The notes under the pieces were generated by a model that did not search any database, was not told where the DNA came from, and saw only the letters and a program-made list of their open reading frames with translations. The translations under genes were made by a program, and so were the position numbers. Shown here piece after piece: positions 12,801 to 22,644 of a stretch of 64,000 nt of DNA. Numbering within the stretch: the first letter of the stretch is position 1; each line of letters opens with the position of its first letter. The DNA comes from Mytilus edulis (taxonomy: Eukaryota > Mollusca > Bivalvia > Mytilida > Mytilidae), in assembly GCF_963676685.1 (NCBI RefSeq), contig NC_092350.1, positions 9,777,307 to 9,841,306 of the forward strand. Direction: 5' to 3'.

Positions 12801-15800
12801 GTACCTCAAGTAAAAATAGGTCCGGATGGAAGCATTATAATTAACAAAGAAAGGTACCAATCAATTCACCTTTTGCATAGTTTTATAAATATAATAAGGT
12901 TGATTTGATTTTCTGTGTTCTGACACTACTTTTAATTAGTGCTGTTAGGCTATTTCATGGCAGCAGGTTATAACTCACAACCTGAGTGTTGACTGGTTAG
13001 TGATTACAGTACAGGGAATAACTACTTAGAACACTCAGCCATTGAGGCAGCTGTGTAATAAGGGGTATAAAACATCTGATGATATAACAGTACCTTCAGA
13101 TAATTGGCTCTTACAAATTAGGAACAGCCAATCTTAAGTATACAATACTGTCCATAATAATAAAATACCCATAAGTGCAATATCTCTTTATCTAAAGATG
13201 TTTTTAAATTGAATAGTTGCACAATTAAAAATATTACAGATTATACAAACAGTTAATGTTGTAATACTTTCAGTTTGATTATAAAGAAAAAGGATGAATC
13301 ACCTGTGTCTGAACTGATAGAAGAAACTGGAAGTACAGCTACATATAATAGCTTTAGAAAACCACTCAGTAGAATTGCCTGGTCTGAATGGGGTATGTCT
13401 AAATTTTTAACAGATACATAGGGTAGCTTCAGAATACCAAAAGAAATTGATAAAATCATTTCAGAAATATTAAAAACAATGAAAAGACCTAACTGATTCC
13501 ACAAATTATGACATCATTAACCACTCCATAAAAAACTGGGGGTGATCTCAGATGCTCTAGAAAGAAAGCCAGTACATTTATGGCACCTGTCATAATGCTC
13601 AGTTGGTGATAAGTTTCATTATTAAGTTGCATTGTACAATGTTCCTTTCCATTTTCATTCAATTTTTACCTGTGAACCAGCTTTCAACTTAATTTTACAT
13701 CATTTTAACAAAAATCACACAGCGTAAACACTAAACACTAAAATCAGATGTCATTGTGTGTATTGAATGGAAATCTTTCGTGTGATTAGTATTACTGCTC
13801 CATTCTTCATTTAGGGTTTTATTAGATTAGTTGATATATTGCAAGTCAAGTAACAATAATTATCTATGTTTTATGCAAGAATTGTTTAATCCAACAGAAA
13901 CAAAGAAGTTTTATAGGGCATTGAGTTATATAGGAACAGATTTCTTACTATTGATTTATTTTACAGAGACAGAAAAGTTTTATGGAGCATTGAGTTATAT
14001 AGGGACAGATTTCTTACTATTGATTTATTTTACAGAGACCGAGAAGTTTTATAGAGCATTGAGTTATATAGGGACAGATTTCTTACTATTGATTTATTTT
14101 ACAGAGACAGAAAAGTTTTATAGAGCATTGAGTTATATAGGGACAGATTTCTTACTATTGATTTATTTTACAGAGACAGAAAAGTTTTATAGAGCATTGA
14201 GTTATATAGGGACAGATTTCTCACTGATGGTAAAACTTTTCAAAAGAAGAACAAGATATGACATCAAGGTAAAGTATATATGTTAACTCAGATTTATGAT
14301 TATCTGTATTACATAACCATACACAGGGCATGCTTTACCACTCATAACGTGTCTGCATAAATAAGAGATATAGTGTAATACAACTTCTGCTGGAAACACC
14401 ACTGGAAAGCAATTCCATTTAATTTATTAAAGTTTATTTCATTAATATTGTGGGTTCATTTATTTTCATGGGTTCCAATTTTTGTGGATTTAGGAAACCT
14501 GTATTTTTGTGGTTATTTGATTTCGTGGTTTTGCCAAAGTCTGCATTAGAGCCTATGTAAAATTTGCCATTCATAGAACATTTAAATGTGTGGTTCAACA
14601 GTTCCGACCAAACCTACGAACAAAATGCTCAATGAACAATAATGGATCCACAGTAACATAAGTAATATAGTTACTTTTAAAGAATGTTCTTTGGACTTTG
14701 GAAGTTTGTGATTAAAACAGCTTCTTTAAACTCACCTTTTGTTACTGTTTCTCATTTTGCAGACCAAGTTTAAAAGAGAAGATAAGCTAAACAGAAACAA
14801 AGTGGAACTGGCTCTCAGTAAGTTGGAATTATAGTAAATTGTTAGAAGATTGCTGTTTCCTGAATGTTCAGTGGCAAATATTTGATGCATGTTCAGAACA
14901 ATGCTTCCAAACAAATAGAGCCAGCAGGACTTCTTTTCTATCCGATTTGAAATCTCTAAAAACAATCAAGTTAATCTTTGTGAAATCAAGGATTTTAAGA
15001 TGATTACTTTGGACATTTGTTATTGATTCCATGAACTGAAATTAGTTCAAACATTGATTGTTCTGTCAACTTACTTTGTGTATTTTGAAGTTTGGAACTT
15101 GAGTGGATTTTCATTTGTTTTACTCTTTATTATCCCTATAACATACAGAAAGATTATTATCCCTATAACATTCAGAAAGATTCTAACGTTTTAACACGTT
15201 TCTTAAAACTAAACGTTGACTCGACAGCAGTAAAGATCAGAAAAGAGGCGGCAAAATTAAAATGGGTGGTTAATTTATTCAAGTATCATCGAGTTAAGTC
15301 GTGCTCAATGTTATTTTACAGTTAATTTGTCAGGCAAACAAAGAATCTAAGCTGTCAAGTTTGAATTTCAATGATTTTTTTTTAGTTTGACCAAGAGATT
15401 AGCTATTTTTGGTTCTAGTTAATATAGCACATATGATTTAATTTATTTTACAGAGAACAAAAAACCATTTGATATGTCATTCTTTGCAAAAGAAGAAAAA
15501 CTTGATGCGATTGAAACAGAGAGGAAGAAGAAAGAAGATGAAGAAAAATTGAAAAAAACAAAAGAAATGAGACAGGAAAAAAAGAGAGAGAAAAATGCAC
15601 AGAAAGAGAAACATAAGGAGAAAGAAGGTAAAATTACTAGTTTTGGGCATTGTAAATATTGATTTGTCAAATTCAAAGGATAAATTAACTCCAAAACAAA
15701 AGAAAAGAAATCTTGGAAAGATTTTTTTTATAGAAAAGGTCATACAGAGTCTTTAACAGCATCCAAATATTCTGATTTTCTCCAGGATGTTAAAAGTTAT

Positions 15801-18800
15801 AAAGATTTACAAGGTTTTAGAGCTAATTCTTGTAAATTTAAGAGAATACGAACTCTGCTTTGTACCAGATTTGTAACACTGATTTTCACTAGCTAGCTAA
15901 CAATGTAACATTGCCATAAAAAACAATGTATACATAAATTGACTTTGAGTGACATGTTTTGGAGAGTAGCAGCAAATAACTTAACATGGTTTAATTTCAC
16001 ACAGCAAGGGGAAAATCCAGGATGTCCTGTAGTAAAAGTGAAAAAAATACCTAGATGTTTAACCACACAAAATACATTGCATTCCACTGACACTGAGAAT
16101 ATACACAGCAAGGGGAAACATTGTTTTTGGGATACGATTGCTTTTAAGCAATCTGTAGACTTATACCATTGACTCAGGGCCATGCCCTCATGTCAACCGA
16201 TCGCAATTTAAACAGAGGAATGTGTACAAAAAGGAGTCTTGCCCACTGAACCAAAGGAAATTAAATATTTAAAGAGTTAGGAATGGGGTTCCACCTAGAA
16301 TTCACGTAGCAAAATAGGTGATAAGGTATGCAGTGAAATACCTTCTCTCACTCTCAGTGACTGCTGTGGAGAGTAAACTTGGAGTTGATAGTACAAAAAT
16401 AAAACAAAATTAAAAACCAATTGTTCAACAATTGAAGGCCTTTCCACCAGTTTATATCTATTTTGATATTAAAATATAAAAAATCAGTCTAAAATGTCAG
16501 TTCATATGGCTTTATGATGTATAGATATGAATTAAAGCAAAGGTCAAAATTTTAGAACGTCAAATTAACCTATGACCTTGACCTCAATTTTAAGGTCACA
16601 AACTGAGGATTTCAAATCAAAAGACCCTAGTCTCTAATATGTATGGTTAATAAGTGATATCACTTTAAACATAATTTAAGATATGATAGGGGCTAAAACT
16701 CCCATTCATTGTTTACGCACCCTTTCAACTAAAATTATTTAGTTACCACATGTCGCAACTAACAATTTATACAAAATAATTTGTCGATATCTTATAAGGT
16801 TAATGAAAATGAGTGAAAATAAGACAAATTCAAAAATTAGAATATGACCTTGACCTTTGACCTTGATCTAATTTTCATTTTTTTTGGACCAAGGACCTCA
16901 AATCAAAAGATCCTAGGTCTCTATCACTTATGGTGTTCCAGTTTAAAATACATTTCAAAATTTCAAATACAAAAAGGGAAATAAGTCTCATATGGGGCGT
17001 TCATATTGCTTCGGTCGAAATTGGACAAATCATGCGAAGGATATAACGAGCAATTTTATAAAATAAATTTGTCATAATCTTTTACGGTTGCGAAGGAGTT
17101 GTGATCACAAGGAAAACAGTGTTTGGGGAGATAACTCCTACAAAGAAAAGTATTCGGTTACGCAGGGTAAATTTCAAAAGCGCATAAACTGTTCGATATC
17201 ATATACCAAATATCTAAGCGACATATTGCGAAACAAATGTTTATCGCAAGAACAAAATTTGGCAGGGAAAAAAAAATAATCAGAAGAAAAACAATAGGTC
17301 TTTCCACAGAAAAGTGGAAAGACCTAATAAGTACATTGTTCATACACTTGTATCAAGGATTGGCTATTTTTAAAGTTACGTAAATTACATTTTACGAGCA
17401 TTTCACATGGTCAGTTGAATTATTTTTGAAAATAATACTAATACATGTATCAATGAAAACAATGGCAATTGTATCCCTCAGAGCAATCTGCTCTTTGATT
17501 ATTATATTTTTTCGAGTCAAATGTATGTCAAAATTATTTTGCTCTGTTTGTTAGGAGAAATTTATATAACTTATGATAATTGCCTTCATTCCTGTAATAA
17601 CCTTAGAATATTAATTTCTAGAAAAACAAACAGCAAGGAAAAGTACAAGACCCAGAAAAAATATCTACTATGATTACGAGGATGCTACAGAGGAGGACGT
17701 GTCAGAGATAGAATCAACACCTCCCACACCTGTAAAGACACCTATAAGGTAGGTTTTAGATATTGAGTGAGGCACATTGAAAATATTAACTATATGGAAA
17801 ATTGCATTGTAAGCACTCTCATGTGTACATTTTTGCCAGATTTTTATCAAATTTAAATTAAAGTTTTATATGAGCAATGTCTCAGACAGGTTCCAAAATC
17901 AATGTTGCTCAAATATTTTTTTTAAGAGTTATGCCACTTGGAAATATTTATTTATGTTGGAAAATGTATTGTATTTGCTTTCAAGATTTCACTTCTCTAA
18001 GATATTTGTAAAAAGTTTTAAAGAACAATTTTTTTTTTTATGGTTTTTGCACTTGGGTAGAAAAATATGCGCAACACATATGAGTTTTGTTTCTTTATTG
18101 GTACAATAAAGAATTTGAAGTTATCAAGCTTTAATTTTTATCTCAATATGCTAAACCTTTGAAGAAGATTGGCATTTCATGCTGTAAAATTAGAGTGTAC
18201 ATGTATTATGACTCCCTTTTACTTTCCACAAAAGGAGATACTGTGGATTCATTTATTTTCGTGGGTACCAATTTTCGTGGATTAGGGAAAACTTGCATGT
18301 TCGTGGATATTTAATTTCGTGGTTTTAATACAGTCTACATACAAGCCTATAGCAAATTTGTCATTCGTGGAACATTAAATTTCTTGGTTCACCTGTAACC
18401 ACAAAATCCACGAAAATTGGTATCCAACGAAAATTGATGAATCCACAGTACATTGCTTTTTCCCTGGCTACAATAAATGTTACAGAATTTTGTTTTCTCT
18501 TTTTGCAGAATTCCATTCAAGCGATATGAAAATGCTCCCTTTGTCCCGCCATTTTGTTTATCACAAGATGAAGATGATGACAGTGACATTATGGAATTAC
18601 AGGTCACTATGAGTGATTCAGAAATCTTGTCACCACAGAAACAAGCAAGGTCAGAGGTCAGTTCACAAATGGAGAGGTCAGTTAGTATTAATCCTGCTAC
18701 ATTTACTTCCAAAATCAACTCTGACATGGAGGGATCGATAGCTATTAATCCTGCTGAATTTCCTCCAAATGCCAATGTGCAGATTACCCATGATGCAAAT

Positions 18801-19394
18801 AATTCACCTTTGGTTCTTGTTTATCACACACCAGAGGATGGCAAAGGAGAAACTGTAATTCATGTCTACCAACTTCAAAATCAACCAATTGGAAATCTAC
18901 AAATTCCATTAGATGGGGCATCAAATATTGTGGAATTGCCAAGCAATCTACAGTCAACTGCTGGTACTAGCTCAGCCAATGGCAAGTCATTTTGTATTCA
19001 GGCACAAACGGATGAGCCAATGGAAGGACTGGAGAGTGGTGACAATCTTCCCTTTATAATTGCTACAGGGGAAGATAACCCACAGTCATTACTTCTACCT
19101 CGAGGAATAAACCAGGAACCATCATCAGAACATGACAATGATGATTATATAAATGTTATTGACATTAATGCCAGTAAAATTCCAACACCAGGGAAGAATT
19201 TAGAATCTAAAGAACATGATGTTTCAGACAACTCTATGTATCAGGTGGTCACTGTAAATCAAGACGATGACCTTGACAATGACAATTCAAGGTCATCTCC
19301 AAGTGTTAGTATTGACAATGAATTTGTGGCCTCTGATGTTGATCAGAAATATATTGAACATGAAGACAAAGGAACAAGGAAAGGAAAGAGATGA
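692..19394 (+). CDS. BDP1: BDP1, TFIIIB subunit B'' (5'-partial, multi-exon)
   Basis: BDP1 is the SANT-domain subunit of TFIIIB, which with TBP and BRF1 places RNA polymerase III on tRNA, 5S and U6 promoters in the nucleus. My model joins 692-866, 1218-1336, 3734-12853 (or any internal donor from 3922), 13274-13392, 14174-14268, 14763-14817, 15454-15627, 17622-17748 and 18509-19394; all phases agree. Recognisable conserved pieces in order are MTMGDLIYWNP, PQVKIGPDGNIIINEE, TYNSFRKPLSRIAWSE, FYRALSYIGTDFSLMVKLF with RRTRYDIKTKFKRED, NKKPFDMSFFAKEE, then a basic coiled-coil stretch and an acidic tail. The order matches animal BDP1. The usual N-terminus and a segment preceding LLKNNKQKN were not found, so the 5' end lies before this window or was missed. 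It lacks the long repeated central region of mammalian BDP1 but has its own arrays. Identity is from recall of the family, not from a search. Confidence 0.92.
1218..1336 (+). CDS. BDP1: BDP1 exon with MTMGDLIYWNP motif
   Basis: Begins after ATGACAG and reads GLLKNNKQKNGY, then MTMGDLIYWNPGKNQM, ending ATGGC|gtaagt in phase 2. The motif corresponds to the conserved MTMRDLIYY-type segment of animal BDP1. Its last ~51 coding bases plus the donor are the first unit of tandem array 1. Reading past the donor meets TAA at once, so this first donor is the only one in the array that preserves the protein. Confidence 0.85.
1286..2990 (+). repeat. Array 1: ~23 x ~74 bp repeat spanning a BDP1 5' splice site
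   Basis: About 23 copies of a unit made of the exon end (ATGACTATGGGGGATCTTATATACTGG and onwards, through CAAATGGC) plus gtaagtaatagtaataaaaat. I counted the GACTATRGGGGATCTT core by eye. Nearly every copy keeps a strong GTAAGT donor; the last has TTAAGT instead. Two copies carry an extra 'gaccgtaa' insert (near 2153 and 2531), and one neighbouring pair resembles another pair, pointing to block duplication. The unit is not a multiple of three and contains in-frame stops, so it is intronic unless mis-spliced. Confidence 0.93.
3000..3733. other. BDP1 intron remainder with a mussel interspersed repeat
   Basis: Between array 1 and the next exon. Around 3290-3380 lies a reverse copy of the dispersed sequence that reads 'agtgccgcatgtggagcaggatctg' near 46950 and recurs, also reversed, near 50700-50790. 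A polypyrimidine/TTTTCATAG acceptor ends at 3733. No gene is seen here. Confidence 0.6.
3734..12853 (+). CDS. BDP1: BDP1 giant repeat exon (interrupted)
   Basis: Starts after TTTTATTTTCATAG with TIIETPKKKAKVIVEKEN and an acidic EEEEEKPQESEEAD stretch, then 96 near-identical 29-residue units (SKDPDMPVPQVKIGPDG plus NIIINEERYVTD). In other animals this BDP1 segment occurs once. The frame is open from 3734 to 11549; GGA to TGA gives a stop at 11550-11552 in the 89th unit. Three bases are missing near 10427, keeping frame. A transposable element splits unit 95 at TTAA. The last unit reads INKE then AG|gtacca at 12853, in phase 2, joining to T at 13274 to give the conserved ES-L junction. Every unit also holds AAAG|GTATGT in the same phase, so a minimal exon would be 3734-3922. 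Confidence 0.85.
11550..11552 (+). other. Nonsense codon in unit 89 of array 2
   Basis: The unit reads GGACCGGATTGAAACATT where all others have GATGGAAACATT (GGA to TGA). It is the only in-frame stop between 3734 and the TTAA insertion. If array 2 were translated in full, the protein would end here before the SANT domain. Assembly or read error is possible in such a repeat. Confidence 0.8.
12089..12753. mobile_element. 665 bp TTAA-flanked MITE, piggyBac-like, inside BDP1 array 2
   Basis: Array unit 95 stops at ATAATTAA (TTAA 12085-12088) and resumes at TTAATGAAG (TTAA 12754-12757). Removing 12089-12757 restores the unit exactly and in frame, so TTAA is a target-site duplication, the signature of piggyBac-type transposition. 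The ends are imperfect inverted repeats: CTCATTCGCCCCAAAG at left and the complement of the right end CCCTTTAACCCCCAA. No transposase frame is present, so it is non-autonomous. It introduces stops into the exon. Confidence 0.82.
13274..13392 (+). CDS. BDP1: BDP1 exon leading into the SANT domain
   Basis: Acceptor TACTTTCAG, donor GTATGT. Reads S/LIIKKKDESPVSELIEE then TGSTATYNSFRKPLSRIAWS, closely like the conserved TYSSFRK...PW segment that starts the BDP1 SANT/Myb domain. The final single G joins AG of the next exon to give E (WSEW-ETEKFY). Confidence 0.9.
13898..14268 (+). repeat. Array 3: five 69 bp units spanning the SANT-exon 3' splice site
   Basis: Units start at 13898, 13967, 14036, 14105 and 14174. 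Each holds the exon beginning (AGACAGAAAAGTTTTATAG and on to GATTTC) and, in the first four, TTACTATTGATTTATTTTACAG, i.e. the next copy's acceptor. The unit is 23 codons, so read-through stays open (GTDFLLLIYFTETEKFY). The first copy is more diverged (AAACAAAGAAG, preceded by CCAACAG). Only the last copy continues into the second half of the exon. Confidence 0.93.
14174..14268 (+). CDS. BDP1: BDP1 exon, SANT domain core (last acceptor of array 3)
   Basis: From the last TTTTACAG, E/TEKFYRALSYIGTDFSLMV then KLFKRRTRYDIK, ending AAG|gtaaag in phase 0. This aligns by eye with the BDP1 SANT core (…AISMVGTDFSMI…R…IK). Using earlier acceptors would add 23, 46, 69 or 92 residues in frame, all interrupting the helix after GTDF. 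Confidence 0.9.
14446..14655. mobile_element. MITE-like 'TACTGTGGATTCAT' element, diverged copy
   Basis: An element with long inverted ends (…GTGGGTTCATTTATTTTC at left, …GGATCCACAGTA at right) within a BDP1 intron. It matches the better copy at 18239-18450 and a third at 26170-26361. No coding capacity. Confidence 0.7.
14763..14817 (+). CDS. BDP1: BDP1 exon, end of SANT domain
   Basis: Acceptor TCATTTTGCAG, donor GTAAGT. TKFKREDKLNRNKVELAL continues the previous exon exactly as the IKNKFKREEK segment of animal BDP1 does. Ends with one base that joins AG of the next exon to give K. Confidence 0.9.
15454..15627 (+). CDS. BDP1: BDP1 exon, FDMSFFA motif and lysine/glutamate coiled coil
   Basis: Acceptor TTATTTTACAG. 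NKKPFDMSFFAKEEKL corresponds to the KRPFDFDFFA block downstream of the SANT domain. It runs into a highly charged helix (ETERKKKEDEEKLKKTKE and KREKNAQKEKHKEKE). Ends GAAG|gtaaaa in phase 1. Confidence 0.9.
16430..17325. mobile_element. ~0.9 kb non-autonomous element with GGCCTTTCCAC / GTGGAAAGACC ends
   Basis: Left end GAAGGCCTTTCCACC near 16432; right end is a hairpin AGGTCTTTCCAC-(6 bases)-GTGGAAAGACCT at 17297-17325. Inside are AT-rich segments with 'gaccttgacct' motifs near 16570 and 16850 but no convincing frame. It lies in the BDP1 intron 15628-17621. Target-site duplication not identified. Confidence 0.55.
17622..17748 (+). CDS. BDP1: BDP1 exon, YYDYEDATEEDVSE acidic segment
   Basis: Acceptor TTAATTTCTAG, donor GTAGGT. 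Reads E/KQTARKSTRPRKNIYYDYED then ATEEDVSEIESTPPTPVKTPI, phase 2 end. Resembles the acidic DDF...EE segment of vertebrate BDP1 that precedes the APVFVP motif. Confidence 0.85.
18239..18450. mobile_element. MITE with long inverted repeats TACTGTGGATTCAT…ATGAATCCACAGTA
   Basis: A 212 bp near-palindromic element. The left arm (…TTTTCGTGGGTACCAATTTTCGTGGAT) is matched by the right arm (…CCACGAAAATTGGTATCCAACGAAAATT…). The best of three copies here. It sits just before the last BDP1 exon. Confidence 0.8.
18509..19394 (+). CDS. BDP1: BDP1 terminal exon, acidic C-terminal tail
   Basis: Acceptor CTTTTTGCAG. R/IPFKRYENAPFVPPFCLSQD then EDDDSDIMELQVTM matches the APVFVP…EELEITV block of vertebrate BDP1. 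The rest (about 270 residues) is low-complexity, acidic and serine/asparagine-rich, with a short internal near-repeat (SINPATF / AINPAEF), ending GTRKGKR and TGA at 19392-19394. Confidence 0.9.
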
Positions 19395-19984
19395 TGTTAT
19401 ATACAAATTATTTTGACTTTGAGCATTAAGATTTTTTAACAGAAACACTTCACAAAAAATTAGAATTTTGATTACAGATTTGTCCTATACATAAAAGTAA
19501 TGTATTGAAGATAAAGTATTTATAAAATTAAGACTTAAAAGAAAAATCTTAAATGTTCACCACACATAATTGAATGCATATGAGCTTTATTATCCTATTT
19601 TTACATTGCTCATACACATCAAGTTTCTCTTGAATATCCTCTTATTATCGTACATCCTAGAAAGTAATGAAAACCTAGTCTGTAACTACCTAATGTACAA
19701 AAAATACCTAGGTCAGTTGTTTCTAAATTCTTGTATTTACTACCTCTATTTAAAATAAGGAAAGCTTATATACTTGTTGATTTCAGTGATAACAATATTT
19801 GGTACAAATTTCTCCCTATACTATTGATTTTTTTACTTCTTCCAAATTCCTGTCTACAGTATAAACTATATGATAAGAGGAATGAAATTGCTTACTTGTT
19901 TATTCAATTCTTGTATTAATCTTTCAAGATTTCTCTCCATGCATGTTGAACTTTTGATTTTGTTTTCATAATTTATAATGCAGT

Positions 19985-20160
19985 TGATAATAAAGTACCA
20001 AAATCATTGATTTAAATAATTTTTTAAAGTTTTTATTTTGTCTTAAAATTGTTAAATTTGTATTTGTATTTTATGAATTATGGTGATACATGTTATACAT
20101 GTATTGATATTAATTGTCTAGTTGTTAGTGTCATAAATTATCTAGAAATAATAAATAAAC
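19985..20160 (+). terminator. Candidate BDP1 polyadenylation signals
   Basis: AATAAA occurs near 19989 and again near 20150, 0.6 and 0.75 kb after the stop codon. The 3' UTR is very AT-rich, so chance occurrence cannot be excluded. Confidence 0.4.
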
Positions 20161-20189
20161 ATAAATTATTATTGATTTAATTTTACACT

Positions 20190-22260
20190 TACACCATACA
20201 CCAAATATAAGTTAGCCTATTGCTACTGGCATTTGCAAAACAAACCTCATTATGAAAACTGAACATTGACAAATGAACCATAAAAATAAGGTTAATTTCA
20301 GATAAACTCTACCAGATAACATGTACACTATATGCAAACATTCTGTACAGCTACATAGAGTAAACCTTTCTGTCATAGCATCCTAGAGCGCTACACCTCA
20401 GATTTAGTTAACCAATTGCCTAAAATATCTGACAAAATCATGAAAACTTGACCTTGATCAATGAACCATGAGGGGTTCCGATCCCGGATCCCGCTTACTG
20501 TTTTGTCAGGTTCCCGTATCCCGCTTACACTATGTACGTAAGCAATTCTCATTTTTTTGTCATTTCCTGGGTCCCGCTAGACCTCATTTCCCGTTTTCAC
20601 GACACAATAATTTGACTTTCCCGCGTCACGCTTACTAAAAATCGGCAATCCCGCGTCATGCTTAGACCCCAATAAGACCCACCATGAGTGCACACGCTGA
20701 AACGTCTCGCCTTCTTTACAAATCATTATGTTATGTTAATAGTCCTAAATGAAAGGCTTTCACAACTATCACATCAAATTAACAGGATCTAAGAAAATAA
20801 GGTCAATAGATATAGGAAGATGTGGTGTGAGTGCCAATGAGACAACCCTCCATCCAAATAACAATTTAAAAAAAGTAAACCATTATAGGTCAATGTACGG
20901 CCTTCAACACAGAGCCTTGGCTCACACCGAACAACAAGCTATAAAGGGCCCCAAAATTACTAGTGTAAAACTATTCAAACGGGAAAACCAATGGTCTAAT
21001 CTATATAAAAAAACGAGAAACAAGAAACATGTATAAATTACATAAACAAACAACTACTGTACATCAGATTTTTCAAGGTCATATAACCCAAACAAGAAAT
21101 ACATGTACACCTTAAAATCATTCAGTACACAGAATATAGTTGACCTATGGCTTTTAGTTTCTATGAAACAGATTTAAGCAAGAAAACTAAACATTGACCA
21201 ATGAACCATGAAAATGAGGTCAAGGTCAGATGAACCATGCCAGGCATCATGTACATCTTACAATTCTTCCATACAACAAATATGGTTGACCTATTGCTTA
21301 TAGTTTCAGAAAAACAGACAAAAACACAAAAACTTAACACTGAGCAATGAACCGTGAAAATAAGGTCAAGGTGAAATGAAACCTGGGAGACTGACATGTA
21401 CATTATAAAATATGTCCATGCACCAAATATAGTGTTGAATATAGTATGAGAAAAAAAGACCAAAACTCAACTTAACTGTGACAACTGCACCATGAAAAAT
21501 GAAGTCAAGGTTAGATGACACCTGTCAGCTAGACATGTTCACCTTACAATCATTCCATACACCAAATGTAGTAGACCTTTTGCATAAAATTTAAGAAAAA
21601 CAGATCAAAACACAAAAACTTAACTATAACCACTGACCAATGAAAATGAGGTCAAGGTCAGAAAACACCTGCCAGTTGGACATGTGCATCTTGTAGTCCT
21701 TCCATACAATGAATACAGTAGATCTATTGATTATAGTAACTGAGATGTCGACTTGACCACCAAAACTTAAGCTTGTTCACTGATCCATGGAATGAGGTTG
21801 AGGTTAATTGAACTGTGACGGGCATGAGGACTTTGCAAGGTAAGCACAAACCAAATATAGATATCCTATTACTCATAATAAGAGAGAAATTAACATTACA
21901 AAAAATGTAACTTTTTTTTCAGTCACTGTCACTAAACCATGAAAATGAGGTCAAGAACAATGGTCATGTGACAGACGGAAACTTTGTAACATGAAGCATA
22001 TATATATATATATAAACAAAGTATGAAGCATCCAGGTCTTCCACCTAAAATATAAAGCTTTTAAGAAGTTAGCTAACACCACCACCGCCAGATCACTATC
22101 CCTATGCAAAGCTTTCTGCGACAAGTCACAGGCTCAACAAAAATGATGTCAAGGTCAAATGAAACCTGCCAGACAGTCATTTCATACACCAAATATAGTT
22201 GATCCATCGCATACAGTAGTTTTAAAAGTATTTTACATGAAAAAAAAACCAAGTTTTTGC
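20190..22260. repeat. Degenerate ~145 bp tandem array (convergent intergenic region)
   Basis: The core 'gaaccatgaaaatgaggtcaagg' recurs near 21201, 21348, 21488, 21636, 21780 and 21936, with related copies near 20273, 20463 and 22137. Units also share 'tccatacaccaaatatagttgacc' and 'acatgtacacctta'. The array is interrupted at about 20480-21060 by other repeats and continues after 22600 up to the LTR-like element, then from 25299. Confidence 0.8.
20475..21040. repeat. CCCG-rich repeat followed by mussel 'gatgtggtrtgagtgccaatgagac' repeat
   Basis: 20475-20680 holds repeated 'atcccgcttac' / 'tcccgcgtca' motifs. 20790-21040 holds 'gccaatgagacaaccctccatcc…cttcaacacagagccttggctcacaccgaac', which recurs at 46740-46920 and, in part, at 44450-44540. 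Both look like insertions in the 145 bp array. Open frames across them have no protein character. Confidence 0.65.
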
Positions 22261-22644
22261 CAGACATAGTAAGTTATGTGCTATCAAACGTGTGAAACCT
22301 TACCTCATTCTTTATATGCATGACCCAAGTCAGGAGGCTGTAATGCACTGGTTGTTGTTGGTACATGTCTGTCATATTTGTATTTGTAAATGGCTGAGGT
22401 TTTTTTTATAAATCAGGCTGATAAATTTCTCCATTGAATTGTTTGATATCTTTCATGTCAGGTCTTTTACCTGCAGCAGACTATATGGTTTTATATCATT
22501 GTTGAAGGCTGTACTGTTACCTATAAATGCTTACACCCACTTCACTTGAACTTTGAACTCATTGTAGTCAACTAATTGGCATTCATACCTTATCTCCCTA
22601 TTTTATACTGAGCCATGAAAATGAGGTCAAGGATAACAGACATG

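Larger units (their letters stand above)
3840..12853 (+). repeat. Array 2: 96 x 87 bp coding minisatellite with embedded splice donors
   Basis: Unit length is exactly 87 bp (29 codons); distances from the first V codon (3840) to that of unit 95 (12015) equal 94 units minus the one 3-base deletion. Units are about 95-100% identical. Subfamilies are local: TAACGAAG and SIDPD variants cluster at 4590-5400. An 18-unit block (1566 bp) is duplicated next to itself: diagnostic variants at 7581, 8525 and 8691 recur at 9147, 10091 and 10257. The whole complement strand is also open because 87 is divisible by three; that is a by-product. Confidence 0.97.

Noticed and set aside
15443..15743. Minus frames opposite the BDP1 coiled-coil exon
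   Set aside because: Shadows of the AAG/GAA-rich coding strand.
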